This document shows positions 26,475-36,278 of a stretch of 64,000 nt of DNA, one piece after another. The translations under genes were made by a program, and so were the position numbers. Source of the DNA: an uncultured Muribaculaceae bacterium (GTDB lineage: Bacteria; Bacteroidota; Bacteroidia; Bacteroidales; Muribaculaceae); assembly GCA_910586475.1 (NCBI GenBank), contig CAJUHM010000001.1, forward strand, positions 39,094 through 103,093, read 5' to 3'. The notes beneath the pieces were generated by a model. That model made no database searches. It was given only the letters and a program-made list of their open reading frames with translations, and was not told the origin of the DNA. Each line of letters opens with the position of its first letter. Positions within the stretch are counted from its first letter, which is position 1.

Positions 26475-28904
26475 TCATCTGACCACGACCCGTCGGGCAA
26501 ACGATCCGTCGGTGACAATATAGAGTCCTGTCGGGAGCGACAGGGTTGTCAGCGGTGTCCTGACGGTTTCTCCGAACCAGCGGACTCCGTCGGTCGAATA
26601 GACGGAGATGGTCCGTTCGCCGTCGCGGTTTTCAATTGTCAGCATGTGGTCGCGGCAGTAGGCGTCCCACTGGTGATAGTCCAGTTCGTTGACTGCTCCG
26701 ATCTCGCTGTGGTCAGTGATCGAAATGTTGTCGATGAACCAGCGTTTGCCTGATTTCTGTGTGAAGCGGATCCGGCCGTTGCCTGTCGTGTTGATGCTGG
26801 CCGAGAAAGTGGAGGCCGAAGTTTTGTCGAAATGGAATGTCTCGGCTGTCTGCCATGTGATTCCTCCGTCGGTCGAGTATTCCAGATCAACGATGGCGGT
26901 CGGCTCGGAGTCGTTGGGCCATTTGGAGGCTTCGAAGCTTATTGTTCCGAGCCCGTTTTCTTTGTCTTCGGTCATTGCGATCGAAGATGTGGCTTCTTTG
27001 CCCATGCGCAGAGTCACAGACCCGTTGAAGGCATTGTCCTGCTGTGCGGTTCCGAATCCGCCGTCGTTGACGGCCCATGTCGATGCCGTGCCGCGGAATG
27101 TGGTCGACGAGTAGATCTTCACTGTATTTGTCGGGTCTTCGACCTCTTCCCAGTCTTCGAGAAAGGCTCCTCCGGCGGCCGACACCTTTGCGGTTGCCGA
27201 TGCATTGTCGGTCGAGTAGCTTCCGGCAGTGAGCACGATGTCCGTGCGGTATTCGCCGGCGTCAGCCGCTCCCAGACGCAGATAGAATCGGTCTTCGTCG
27301 GCAGCGAGAGTTGTCGTCGCGGCCCATGTCGCTTTGTCGGTCGAGACTTCGAACGGTGCTTCTACCTTGACTTCGATTTCGGTGTCTATATTTTCAGTCT
27401 CAAGGAGCAGCTCGGCGATTTCCGAGGGCTCTCCCTGTACGGATGTCAGATGGAGCTTGCCGTCGAAGAGAACCTGGATCGAGGGAACCGGGTCTGCGGT
27501 TGTCGCTGTCAGCTGAGGCAGGCTGACGAGGCCGGGGACATCGCGGAATGAGACGCTGTAGGTCGTCGAAGGCTCAAGTCCGGTGACTTCGAGGGCTTCG
27601 TCGGAAGCTGCCACGGACTTCGGGAATCCGGCAATAGATTCTGTCCCGAGACGGACATCGATGCCGTAGGTCGCTGATGGCTGAGATGAGTGGAGGTTGA
27701 CCCACGTCAGAGTGAATCCGGATGAGGTGATTTCTGTGATTTTCGCCGGCAGTCCGTCGACGATTTCGGCATGTAGATCGACCGAACGGCTGAGATTGCC
27801 GCTCCTGACTGTCAGTATTCCTTCGGCGTCGCCGGCCGAGGGTGCGTTGACGGTCACGGTTACTTCAGTCCCGGCATTAGCCTGTGCGGCTGTCAGCGAT
27901 GTCGGGCTGACAGAGAAGCTGCCGGTTGCCGAAACAGTTACGTTTTCTTTCAGGTTCAGCCCCTTGACGGCTACCTTAGCCGAGCGGGCTATTCCGCAGG
28001 CGGCAATGCCTAATTCAATCTGTGAGTCCTGGACCGGAAACTGGAACGCCGGCTCTTTCGATCCGGTCGAATACCACGCTTGTCCCACTTTGTCGCCCCA
28101 GATGTATTCGATCAGTTCGGGATGGTCAATGAATGGGTTGCGGTTTTCCTGAAACGAGTAGATCGCTTCGTTGCGTTTGATCTCTTTCTGGCTGACCTCG
28201 TCCTGACGGGCCCATTTGAGCAGCAGATTGATCGCCCACTCGCGGAACACAGGATAGGAGTTGCCGGCAAGCATATCTTTGCCGTTTCCGCTGGTCCATC
28301 CCGAAATGATATTGTTATAGCATGCGGCCATGTAGAAGTAGCTTCTGGCAAGGTCGCCTTTATATTCGTCGTCGGGCTCAAACACTGTTCCGGAAAAGCC
28401 GGAGAAGGTCGACGAGCCGAGACGGCCGAGCGGTTTTACGCTGCCGCTTGCCGGCAGGGAAGTGCCGTTGGCACATTCTCCGAATGCATAGTTCGATCGC
28501 TGGCCGTTGACTTTTCCGTCGGTCGGGTAGAGGTGGAATGCGTCGGAGTACTGGGTTGATTTGCCGCCGCCCCACCAGCTTTTAGGAAGTGAGTGTTCGC
28601 GGTTGACACAGTCGCCGACAACGCTGTAGTTTCCGCAGCGTTTGAAATTCGATGGCCAGCGCTTGGTCGAATAGATGTCCCAGAGGGTTCCGTCCTCTCT
28701 GACGTCTGATTTCGCATAGACTGTCCAAAGACCGTCATAGCCCACATTCACATGGGAACTGATTTTCTGACAAAGAGCGTTGAGCAGGGCCTGACCCGTC
28801 TTTCCTTCGCAGGAAGAGTAGTAGCCGACAGGCGCTTCGGCATTGCCTGTCATGACAGACAGTAGCGCCGGAAGAATTAACAGTAATCGGATAGTTGCTT
28901 TCAT
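26475..28904 (-). CDS. Secreted endonuclease I family protein with C-terminal sorting domain
   Basis: The true start is most likely 28904: it gives a signal peptide ending near GNAEA and lies 24 bp after a good promoter, whereas an upstream ATG at 29039 would add 45 residues across that promoter. The endonuclease I (EndA/NucM) domain covers about residues 25-270, with the catalytic region REHSLPKSWW, DAFHLYPTDGKVN and QRSNYAFGEC. Beyond it are Ig-like or fibronectin-like beta domains (about 290-560), a jelly-roll-like domain (about 575-735) and a tail of the form ISVYSTDG...LSLPTGLYIV...ARRVVVR that matches type IX sorting domains. It probably degrades extracellular DNA at or beyond the cell surface. 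Confidence 0.85.
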   Translation of the reverse strand: MKATIRLLLILPALLSVMTGNAEAPVGYYSSCEGKTGQALLNALCQKISSHVNVGYDGLWTVYAKSDVREDGTLWDIYSTKRWPSNFKRCGNYSVVGDCVNREHSLPKSWWGGGKSTQYSDAFHLYPTDGKVNGQRSNYAFGECANGTSLPASGSVKPLGRLGSSTFSGFSGTVFEPDDEYKGDLARSYFYMAACYNNIISGWTSGNGKDMLAGNSYPVFREWAINLLLKWARQDEVSQKEIKRNEAIYSFQENRNPFIDHPELIEYIWGDKVGQAWYSTGSKEPAFQFPVQDSQIELGIAACGIARSAKVAVKGLNLKENVTVSATGSFSVSPTSLTAAQANAGTEVTVTVNAPSAGDAEGILTVRSGNLSRSVDLHAEIVDGLPAKITEITSSGFTLTWVNLHSSQPSATYGIDVRLGTESIAGFPKSVAASDEALEVTGLEPSTTYSVSFRDVPGLVSLPQLTATTADPVPSIQVLFDGKLHLTSVQGEPSEIAELLLETENIDTEIEVKVEAPFEVSTDKATWAATTTLAADEDRFYLRLGAADAGEYRTDIVLTAGSYSTDNASATAKVSAAGGAFLEDWEEVEDPTNTVKIYSSTTFRGTASTWAVNDGGFGTAQQDNAFNGSVTLRMGKEATSSIAMTEDKENGLGTISFEASKWPNDSEPTAIVDLEYSTDGGITWQTAETFHFDKTSASTFSASINTTGNGRIRFTQKSGKRWFIDNISITDHSEIGAVNELDYHQWDAYCRDHMLTIENRDGERTISVYSTDGVRWFGETVRTPLTTLSLPTGLYIVTDGSFARRVVVR

Positions 28905-28927
28905 GATTGGCTTTATTTTTAGCGTTG

Positions 28928-28958
28928 CAAAATTAGCAATAAAATCTATACTGCCAAG
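28928..28958 (-). promoter_or_regulatory. Promoter of the nuclease gene
   Basis: On the minus strand CTTG (28955-28958) and TAATTTTG (28928-28935) are 19 bp apart, just before the chosen start at 28904. This supports the shorter protein. Confidence 0.6.
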
Positions 28959-29037
28959 CGATTTTTGCAAAAGCCTGCATTGATGGCCGATTTGCGCGGT
29001 TTCGTCTGCTGATGCGGGATTCAGACCGGTGTCAGAC

Positions 29038-29072
29038 AAAAGCCGGGACAGCCTTTGCAGAGGTTGTCCCGG
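29038..29072 (-). terminator. Terminator of lpxA
   Basis: An 11-bp stem (29043-29053 with 29062-29072, one G-U pair) followed on the minus strand by TTTT. It lies 40 bp past the lpxA stop. Confidence 0.75.
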
Positions 29073-29111
29073 TCATATATGGAATGGAAAACGAAAAATT
29101 TCCTTGAGATG

Positions 29112-29897
29112 TTATTCGAGGTCGCGCGGTATGCCGACGAGTTTCAGCCTTGACTCGCGGATGAATCCGAGAATAGAGTCGCGGATCGGAGATGGCTCAA
29201 TGTCGGCTTCTATGCGCTTCATTGCATTGAACACCGACGTCCCGCACTGATAGACATGACGGTAGGCTTTGGCTATTTCGTCGATCTGATCTTCGGTGTG
29301 GCCTTTTTTGCGTAGCACAAAAGCGTTGACGCCGAAGTAGGATGCCGGGTTGTGGGCCATAATGATATATGGAGGCACATTTCCTGAGATCCTGCAGCCT
29401 CCTTTGACGAGAACCCAGTTGCCGATGCGGGAATTTTCATGGAGCATGACGGCTGAAGAGAGGATGCAGCACTGTCCGACGCGTGCCTCGCCGGCGATGA
29501 CGACATTATTGCCGAGCACGCATTGACCTTCAATCACCGAGTCATGGCCTATATGGGTCATAGCCATGATGAAACAGTCGTTGCCAACAACGGTTCCCTC
29601 TTCGGAATTGAATCCGCGGTTGATGATCACATTCTCGCGGATGACATTGTTGTCGCCTATCGTGCAGTATGAGGGTTGGTTCTTCCATCGGAAATCCTGC
29701 GGATCAGCTCCGATGACGGAGTTCTGGTAGATCCGGTTGTTTTTTCCGAGGCGCGTCCCGCGGACAATGCTGACATAGGGATGAATCTCACAGTTATCGC
29801 CGATGACAACGTCGGCGTCGATAAACGCGAATGGGTGGATTGTTACGTTGTTGCCGATCTTTGCGGCAGGATCAACGTGGGCTAATGGACTGATCAT
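29112..29897 (-). CDS. lpxA: UDP-GlcNAc O-acyltransferase
   Basis: It catalyses the first step of lipid A synthesis, moving a 3-hydroxyacyl chain from ACP to UDP-GlcNAc. The left-handed beta helix is seen as hexapeptide repeats ([LIV]-G-x4) through residues 1-190, with the catalytic His118 in THIGHDS, and a helical C-terminal domain follows. The 261-aa length is normal. In many Bacteroidales lpxA sits beside lpxC/fabZ and lpxD; here it stands alone between the nuclease and the efflux operon. Confidence 0.94.
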   Translation of the reverse strand: MISPLAHVDPAAKIGNNVTIHPFAFIDADVVIGDNCEIHPYVSIVRGTRLGKNNRIYQNSVIGADPQDFRWKNQPSYCTIGDNNVIRENVIINRGFNSEEGTVVGNDCFIMAMTHIGHDSVIEGQCVLGNNVVIAGEARVGQCCILSSAVMLHENSRIGNWVLVKGGCRISGNVPPYIIMAHNPASYFGVNAFVLRKKGHTEDQIDEIAKAYRHVYQCGTSVFNAMKRIEADIEPSPIRDSILGFIRESRLKLVGIPRDLE

Positions 29898-29947
29898 GGC
29901 AAAAGAGGTGATTAAATTGTTGGAAATGGAATGATGTAAGGAATATA

Positions 29948-29987
29948 TTCAGATAAACTCTCCGGAGTCCGGAAAAGTTTATCTGAA
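29948..29987 (-). terminator. Stem-loop at the end of the efflux operon
   Basis: Arms 29948-29959 and 29976-29987 (12 bp, perfect) enclose a second small stem (CCGGA/TCCGG). It lies 18 bp past the outer-membrane factor stop. The left flank lacks a long T run on the minus strand. Confidence 0.65.
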
Positions 29988-30004
29988 CCGATGGGCTGGC
30001 GCGA

Positions 30005-31402
30005 TCAGCGGCCTCCGCCGAGTGACTGGTAGAGGTTGATGAGCGCGCGGTTCTGAGCGTTTAGAGCAGTGATCGATGAGATCTGGGCCTGCAGCAGGCC
30101 CTGCTGGGCGGTCAGCACGTCAAGATAGGTCGTGCCGTAGGAGCCGAGCTTGAGCAGTTCCTGAGTGAAATCGACCGCATTCGTCAGCTTCGATGCCTGG
30201 ACCTCGAGCGCTTTGTTCTTTTCCACGCTCTTCTCATAGAGGGTGAGCGCGTCCGAAACTTCGGCGCTGGCACTCATCAGGGTATATTCGAAGTTGTTCA
30301 TCGCCTGCTGCTGCTGGGCTTTTGCCGCTTCGAGGCGGGCTATGTTCTGTCCGCGCGAGAAGAGGGGAGCGGCCAGCGAGCCGGCCAGATTGATGAAGAA
30401 CTTGCCCGGATTGACGATGGCCGAGCCGAGCATGTTGGTGAAGCCGCCGTTGGCTGTGATCGAAAGGCCGGGATAGAATGCTGCGCGGGCGCTGTTGGTC
30501 GAGTAGTAGGCAACCGCTAGGCTGCGTTCGGCTGCGGCCACGTCGGGACGTGAGGCGAGTTCGCGCATCGGGATTGCCTCGCGTGCGATCGCGGGGCTGT
30601 TGAGTGTCGCCGACGACGGGATTGCCCATCGCTGCGGCATCACGTTGAGAAGAAGCGACATCGTGTTGTTCATCTCATGGAGCGACACTTCTATGTCGGT
30701 GATCGAAGCGAGAATTCCGTAGTACTGGGCTTCGCTCTGAACAACGGCCACTTCCGTCAGTCGGCCTGCCTCCTTGAGATCTTTCATCGTCTGGACACTT
30801 TCTTCCCAGAGTTTGGCTGTCGACTGGCTCGTTTCAAGCTGTGACTGAAGCATTGCGATCGTGTAGTAGCACGTTGCGACAGAAGAGATGATCTGCGAGC
30901 GTGTGGCCTGTCGGTAGGCTTCGCTCTGTTCGTAGGCAGCCTGGGCGCCTCGCTTGCTGTTGAGAAGCTTGGCGAAGACGTCGATCTCCCAGTTGACAGC
31001 AAGCGGGATATTGTAGCCCCACGACATGTTCTGCGAGGGATCGGTGAAGAATTTGCTGCCCTGTCCGCTCGGAGCGAGAGCCACCGAAGGCAGATAGGCC
31101 AGTTTTGCGCCTTTGAGCTGGGCGTGGGCTATGTCGACGTTCAGCTTTGCGTTCTTAAGATTCGTATTGTTGTCCAGAGCCTGCTGGATGAGCGAGGCGA
31201 GAGTCGGGTCGGTGAAGACTTCCTGCCAGCGCAGATTCCCGAAAGCGGTCGAATCGATATCCGATTCAAGAGCCTTTTTATATTCGGCGGTGAGTGCCGT
31301 CGAGTCGGGAGTCTCGTATTTTTTATATATGTTACAGCTGCTGAGCCCGGCCATCGAAATGGCCAGGGATGTTGCAGCTATGATTGTCTTGCGAGTTTTC
31401 AT
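30005..31402 (-). CDS. RND efflux outer-membrane lipoprotein (OprM/TolC-like)
   Basis: The outer-membrane channel of a tripartite pump. The lipobox ends at Cys23 (GLSSC) and the two repeats of the outer-membrane efflux fold span about 60-250 and 270-460, each with a long coiled-coil helix pair. Residues after the lipid Cys are not acidic, which fits retention on the inner leaflet rather than surface display. It is the third gene of the operon and begins 41 bp after the pump gene. Confidence 0.92.
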   Translation of the reverse strand: MKTRKTIIAATSLAISMAGLSSCNIYKKYETPDSTALTAEYKKALESDIDSTAFGNLRWQEVFTDPTLASLIQQALDNNTNLKNAKLNVDIAHAQLKGAKLAYLPSVALAPSGQGSKFFTDPSQNMSWGYNIPLAVNWEIDVFAKLLNSKRGAQAAYEQSEAYRQATRSQIISSVATCYYTIAMLQSQLETSQSTAKLWEESVQTMKDLKEAGRLTEVAVVQSEAQYYGILASITDIEVSLHEMNNTMSLLLNVMPQRWAIPSSATLNSPAIAREAIPMRELASRPDVAAAERSLAVAYYSTNSARAAFYPGLSITANGGFTNMLGSAIVNPGKFFINLAGSLAAPLFSRGQNIARLEAAKAQQQQAMNNFEYTLMSASAEVSDALTLYEKSVEKNKALEVQASKLTNAVDFTQELLKLGSYGTTYLDVLTAQQGLLQAQISSITALNAQNRALINLYQSLGGGR

Positions 31403-31443
31403 TTGTTGAATCGCGTCAGAGTGATGTTTGTTGTTTTCTTTGG

Positions 31444-34400
31444 TTATTTGGAGTACTGCTCCAGCTCGTTTTCGATGCCTTCATTATCGGTGTCGACCCA
31501 TTTGAGCGGTGTGATCTTTTCCTGAATGATCTGGAAGGTCACAAACAATGCCGGAACAAGGAAGATCTGGAAGATCATACCGATGAGCATACCTCCGACC
31601 GAACCTGTGCCGAGAGCCTTGTTTCCGTTGGCACCCACACCGCTGGCATACATCATAGGCAACAGACCGATGATCAAGGCGAGCGAGGTCATGAGAATCG
31701 GGCGCAGACGGGCTGCGGCGCCATCGACGGCTGCTTTGGCGATCGACATGCCGGTGCGGCGGCGTTCGAGCGCGAACTCGACGATGAGGATGGCGTTCTT
31801 GGCCAGAAGACCGATAAGCATGATGAGCGCGATCTGGAGATAGATGTTGTTCGAGATCTCACGCAGGTCGGCGAAGATGAATGTTCCCATAAGACCGAAC
31901 GGAATCGAAAGGATCACGGCGAACGGAAGCATGTAGCTTTCATACTGGGCCGACAGAAGCAGGTAGACGAAAAGCAGACAGAGACCGAAGATGATGGCGG
32001 TCTGGTTGCCCGACGAGGTAGCTTCCTCGCGGGTCATACCGGCATATTCGTAGCCGTAGCCCTGCGGAAGCATTTCGCTGGCAACGCGTTCGATTGCTGC
32101 GAGGGCGTCGCCCGACGAATAGCCGGGATTCGGCGATCCGTTGACTGAGATCGACTGGAACATGTTGAAACGGTTCAGAAGGTCGGGACCGTAGACGCGG
32201 GTCAACTTGACGAAGTTCGAGATCGGCGCCATTTCGGCTCCGTTTCTTATCTTGATGTTGTTGAGCGTTTCAGGCGATACACGGGCCTCGGGCGAAGCCT
32301 GCATCATCACACGGTAGAGCTTACCGAAACGGTTGAAGTTCGAGACATAAAGACCTCCGTAGTAGCCCTGGAGTGTCGACAGTACGGTTGAAGGCGACAG
32401 CCCGGCCTGTTTGCACTTGGCTGCGTCGACGTCGACAAGATACTGCGGGAATGTCGGGTTGAATGTCGTGTAGGCCATCTGGATTTCAGGCTGCTGGTTG
32501 AGCGCGCCGAGGAATGTCTGGACAACGGTGAAGAATTCGTTGATGTCGCCGCCAGTCTTGTCCTGCATCTTGATTTCGAAACCGTTGGTCATCGAATAAC
32601 CCGAGATCATCGGTGGCGCGAAGATCATGACGCGGCCATCCTTTATGTACTGGCCGGTCAGGGCGTAGAGCTGACCGATGATCGCATCAGAGCTTTCGTC
32701 CTTTCCGCGTTCGGCCCAGTCCTTGAGCTTGACGATAAACGTTCCGTAGGTCGCACCCTGTCCGGCGATAAACGAGTAACCGTCGATCATTGTGCGGGTT
32801 TCGATAGCAGGAATCTTGGCCATGATCGAATCGACCTGGGCGAGCACCTGGCCTGTGCGTTCCTGAGAGGTGCCCGGAGGCATGTCGACCATGCAGAAGA
32901 TCGTTCCGGTGTCTTCGTTGGGGACGAGCGCGGTCGGAGTGCGGCGCATGAGCCATACAAGCGTGACAACAGCTATGGCCACGATGACAAACGAAGAGAC
33001 TTTGTGGCGGATGAAGAAGTTTACACCCTTTTTATAGCCTTCGAGACGGGCATCATAGAACGTGTTGAACCACATGTGGAATCTCTGCACGACATTGCGT
33101 TTCTTGTCGCCGTGGGTCTCGTCGTGGGGTTTGAGGAACACGGCGCAGAGTGCCGGCGAAAGCGTAAGCGCGTTGATCGCCGAGAGTCCGATGGCGATGG
33201 CCATCGTCAGGCCGAACTGCTGGTAGAACACACCCGAAGTTCCCGACATGAACGACACCGGAATGAACACGAGCATCATGACGAGCGTGATCGACACGAT
33301 CGCGCCGCCGATTTCGTTCATGGCGTCAATAGAGGCCTTGCGCGCATTCTTGTAGCCGACGTCGAGTTTGGCGTGGACCGCCTCGACGACCACAATCGCG
33401 TCGTCGACCACAATCGCGATCGCAAGCACGAGTGCCGACAGAGTGATGAGGTTGATCGAGAAGCCGATCAGCTTCATTCCGAAGAACGTACCGATAAGTG
33501 CCACAGGGATTGCGATGGCAGGAATGATTGTCGAACGGATGTCCTGAAGGAAGATGTAGACCACGAAGAACACAAGGATGAACGCCTCGATAAGAGTCTG
33601 GATCACGTGGTGAATCGACGCATAGAGGAAGTCGTTGTTGTTCATCGGGATAGCGATCTCAAGGCCTTCGGGAAGATCCTTTTTGATCTGGTCGACGAAC
33701 TCAAGACAGTCTTCGATGATCTTGGTAGCGTTTGATCCGGCGGTCTGGAACACGATTGCGGTGACGCCGGTGTGTCCGTTGAGAGCGCCGTGGAAGCCGT
33801 AGGTCATACGTCCGAGCTCGACTTCAGCCACATCTTTCAGGCGAAGCACTTCGCCGTTTGAGTTGGCTCGCACTACAATGTCTTCGAACTGTTCCTGTGT
33901 GACAAGACGTCCTTTGTAGCGCATGATATACTGGAAGCTCTGGTTGCCCTGTTCGCCGAATGCACCCGGAGCCGCCTCGATGTTCTGTTCGGCAAGTGCC
34001 ATCGTGATATCCGACGGTTCGAGATGATACTGTGCCATCACATCCGGCTTCAGCCAGATACGCATCGAATAGTCGGCTCCCATCACCATCACGTCGCCGA
34101 CGCCAGAAATACGCTGCATCTGCGGCACAATGTTGATCTTCATATAGTTTTCTACGAAATCTTCGGAATATTTTCCCGAAGCGTCGTAGAGGTTCACACC
34201 GACAAGCATTGAGGTCTGGCGCTTCTGTGTGAGCACTCCGACCTTGGTTACTTCGGCTGGCAGAAGGCTCTGTGCTTTAGCCACACGGTTCTGCACGTCG
34301 ACTGCAGCCATGTCGGGGTCGAATCCCTGCTCGAAGTAGACGTTGATAGTGGCCGAACCGGTGTTGGTTGCGGTCGATTCCATGTAGGTCATGCCTTCCG

Positions 34401-34617
34401 CACCGTTGATCGACTCTTCAAGAGGCGCGATCACGGAGTTGAGCACTGCCTGGGCGTTTGCACCCTGATAGGTGGTTGATACCTGGATTGTTGGCGGTGC
34501 GATGTCCGGAAACTGGGTGATCGGAAGCGATACCAGTCCGATGATACCGAAGAGGACGATGAAGATTGAGATCACCGTCGAGAGCACCGGCCGATTGATA
34601 AATGTATCTAATTTCAT
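31444..34617 (-). CDS. RND efflux pump, HAE1 family (AcrB/MexB-like)
   Basis: The inner-membrane proton-drug antiporter. At 1057 aa it has twelve predicted membrane helices and two large periplasmic loops. The helix-4 proton relay shows IAIVVDDAIVVVEAV with the expected paired Asp (about residues 405-420), and the start MKLDTFINRPVLSTVISI is family-typical. It belongs to the hydrophobe/amphiphile class rather than the metal class. It is the middle gene between membrane-fusion protein and outer-membrane channel. Confidence 0.95.
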   Translation of the reverse strand: MKLDTFINRPVLSTVISIFIVLFGIIGLVSLPITQFPDIAPPTIQVSTTYQGANAQAVLNSVIAPLEESINGAEGMTYMESTATNTGSATINVYFEQGFDPDMAAVDVQNRVAKAQSLLPAEVTKVGVLTQKRQTSMLVGVNLYDASGKYSEDFVENYMKINIVPQMQRISGVGDVMVMGADYSMRIWLKPDVMAQYHLEPSDITMALAEQNIEAAPGAFGEQGNQSFQYIMRYKGRLVTQEQFEDIVVRANSNGEVLRLKDVAEVELGRMTYGFHGALNGHTGVTAIVFQTAGSNATKIIEDCLEFVDQIKKDLPEGLEIAIPMNNNDFLYASIHHVIQTLIEAFILVFFVVYIFLQDIRSTIIPAIAIPVALIGTFFGMKLIGFSINLITLSALVLAIAIVVDDAIVVVEAVHAKLDVGYKNARKASIDAMNEIGGAIVSITLVMMLVFIPVSFMSGTSGVFYQQFGLTMAIAIGLSAINALTLSPALCAVFLKPHDETHGDKKRNVVQRFHMWFNTFYDARLEGYKKGVNFFIRHKVSSFVIVAIAVVTLVWLMRRTPTALVPNEDTGTIFCMVDMPPGTSQERTGQVLAQVDSIMAKIPAIETRTMIDGYSFIAGQGATYGTFIVKLKDWAERGKDESSDAIIGQLYALTGQYIKDGRVMIFAPPMISGYSMTNGFEIKMQDKTGGDINEFFTVVQTFLGALNQQPEIQMAYTTFNPTFPQYLVDVDAAKCKQAGLSPSTVLSTLQGYYGGLYVSNFNRFGKLYRVMMQASPEARVSPETLNNIKIRNGAEMAPISNFVKLTRVYGPDLLNRFNMFQSISVNGSPNPGYSSGDALAAIERVASEMLPQGYGYEYAGMTREEATSSGNQTAIIFGLCLLFVYLLLSAQYESYMLPFAVILSIPFGLMGTFIFADLREISNNIYLQIALIMLIGLLAKNAILIVEFALERRRTGMSIAKAAVDGAAARLRPILMTSLALIIGLLPMMYASGVGANGNKALGTGSVGGMLIGMIFQIFLVPALFVTFQIIQEKITPLKWVDTDNEGIENELEQYSK

Positions 34618-34725
34618 AATTGAATCACTTCAAGATGAAAAGGTGAAGTTTTGTTGAGGTTAGGTTGTTGTTCGGTAGGCGGTCAGCCGGAAAACGGTTC
34701 GGCTGTCTCTGCCCGAGAGAAGAGC

Positions 34726-35958
34726 TTATTTCGCTGCCGGAGCCTGGCCGGCTGCTGCGGCTGCTGCGCGCTGGGGCTGTGAAGCGGCGTCGACGGGAGT
34801 GATCTTCATTCCGTCCTTGAGCTTCGAGCCTACGCCTTCGATTGCAATGCGGTCGCCTGCCTTGAGGCCTGAGGTGACAACGAAATTCTGTCCGTCGGAA
34901 ATCTGGAGAACGGTCACAGGAACGCTCGCAACCTTGTTGCTGTCGTTGACAACATAGACAAAGCGGCGGTCCTGAACCTCAAACGTAGCCTTCTGGGGGA
35001 TGACCATCGCGTCGGGAGTGTTGACCGGAATGATGACGCTGCCAGTGCTTCCGCTGCGGAGCATTCCGCTCGGATTGTTGAAGAGGGCGCGCACGCTGGC
35101 CGCACCTGTCGAAGTGTCGATCAGACCGTTGACCGTTGCCACCTTACCCTTGATCGGATATTCGTTGCCGTTGGCCAGCTTGAGAGAGACCTCGGGCATC
35201 GACTCGATGGCCTGTGTGAGCGAGCGCTGGCCACCGTCGGTCATGTCGAGAAGATCCTTCTCGGTCAGCGAGAAGTAGGCATAGATTTCCGAATTGTCTG
35301 AGATCGTTGTCAGAGGCTGGGCCGAAGAGGGCGACGCAAGCGAACCTTCGCGGTTCGGAATCGAACCGACAACGCCGTCGCTCGGAGCGGTCACTACTGT
35401 GTAAGCCAGATTTTTCTGGGCGATTGTCACCTGGGAATTGGCCTGTGCGAGAGCTGCTTCAGCCTGTGCGAGAGCTGCCTGAGCCGACTGGAGATCATTG
35501 TCTGCGACCTGATATTCGAACTGGCTGATGATATTCTTATTGAGAAGATCGCGTTTTGTGTCCGCTGTCATTTTCGCGGTCGAAACACGGGTTTTTGCTG
35601 CGTTTACAGCGGCTTTTGCGTTTGCGACAGAGCTCTGGGCCTGACGGAGAGCCGCTTCATATGAGACCTGGTCGATCGTGAAAAGTGTCTGGCCTTTTTT
35701 CACGTGCTGGCCTTCGTCTACGTGTACCTTTGTGATGAATCCGGAAATCTGGGGACGGATTTCAATGTCTGTCTTACCCTTGATGAGCGCCGGATATTCG
35801 ATTGAGTTGTGGGCGTTCGACGGGTTTACTTGCATCACTGCAATCTGCGGGTCGGGCATCTGCATCTGCTCTTGCTTGGAGCCGCATGACGTCACTGTCA
35901 TGGTCATTACAGCGCCGAGAGCTATTGCCGACGCTGATTTCAGCACATTACGGTTCAT
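34726..35958 (-). CDS. RND efflux periplasmic adaptor (AcrA/MexA-like) lipoprotein
   Basis: It bridges pump and channel. I start at the ATG at 35958 (six residues inside a longer frame), which gives a compact lipoprotein signal ending at Cys25 (VTSCGS). The order is lipoyl half, alpha-hairpin with alanine-rich heptads (about 95-170), second lipoyl half, beta-barrel and membrane-proximal domain. The end is an alanine/glutamine-rich low-complexity tail. It is the first gene of the operon; a candidate operator and -7 element lie upstream. Confidence 0.92.
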   Translation of the reverse strand: MNRNVLKSASAIALGAVMTMTVTSCGSKQEQMQMPDPQIAVMQVNPSNAHNSIEYPALIKGKTDIEIRPQISGFITKVHVDEGQHVKKGQTLFTIDQVSYEAALRQAQSSVANAKAAVNAAKTRVSTAKMTADTKRDLLNKNIISQFEYQVADNDLQSAQAALAQAEAALAQANSQVTIAQKNLAYTVVTAPSDGVVGSIPNREGSLASPSSAQPLTTISDNSEIYAYFSLTEKDLLDMTDGGQRSLTQAIESMPEVSLKLANGNEYPIKGKVATVNGLIDTSTGAASVRALFNNPSGMLRSGSTGSVIIPVNTPDAMVIPQKATFEVQDRRFVYVVNDSNKVASVPVTVLQISDGQNFVVTSGLKAGDRIAIEGVGSKLKDGMKITPVDAASQPQRAAAAAAGQAPAAK

Positions 35959-36066
35959 TTCTTTCAATCTTGTCATTATTTAGTTTTCTTACCTTAAAAA
36001 TCTGGTTGCTAATCTGTTGCGTGGTCGTTTGATGCGATAGGGCATAATATGCCACGAAACTAACTG

Positions 36067-36109
36067 CAAAATTACCAACAATTTGCGCAAGACATATATG
36101 ATATATGTC
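36067..36109 (-). promoter_or_regulatory. Efflux operon promoter with overlapping palindromic operator
   Basis: On the minus strand a -7 element TAATTTTG (36067-36074) lies about 110 bp before the adaptor start. The expected -33 region is filled by the perfect palindrome GACATATA-TGA-TATATGTC (36091-36109). A dimeric repressor of TetR or MarR type bound there would block the promoter. No regulator gene is adjacent. Confidence 0.5.
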
Positions 36110-36209
36110 ATAAAAACGCATCTTTAAACTTTATTTGCGATTGACAGCGAGTCCCTTGCCATTCGCCCCTTCCTCCCGCTCATTCGCCATCGGGCTGCGC
36201 GGTAGACAG

Positions 36210-36248
36210 AAAAAGCGGACCCGGAGCCATTGGGGCGCCGGGTCCGCT
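36210..36248 (-). terminator. Terminator of the M13 peptidase gene
   Basis: A perfect 11-bp GC-rich stem (36214-36224 with 36238-36248) followed on the minus strand by five T's, 31 bp past the stop. Between it and 36110 the sequence holds nothing recognisable. Confidence 0.8.
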
Positions 36249-36278
36249 ATTGGTTGGTCGGTTGGATTCAGATGGGAA

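Noticed and set aside
28905..29039. Longer N terminus for the nuclease from the ATG at 29039
   Set aside because: It would put a non-signal 45-residue leader before the signal peptide and run across the promoter at 28928-28958.
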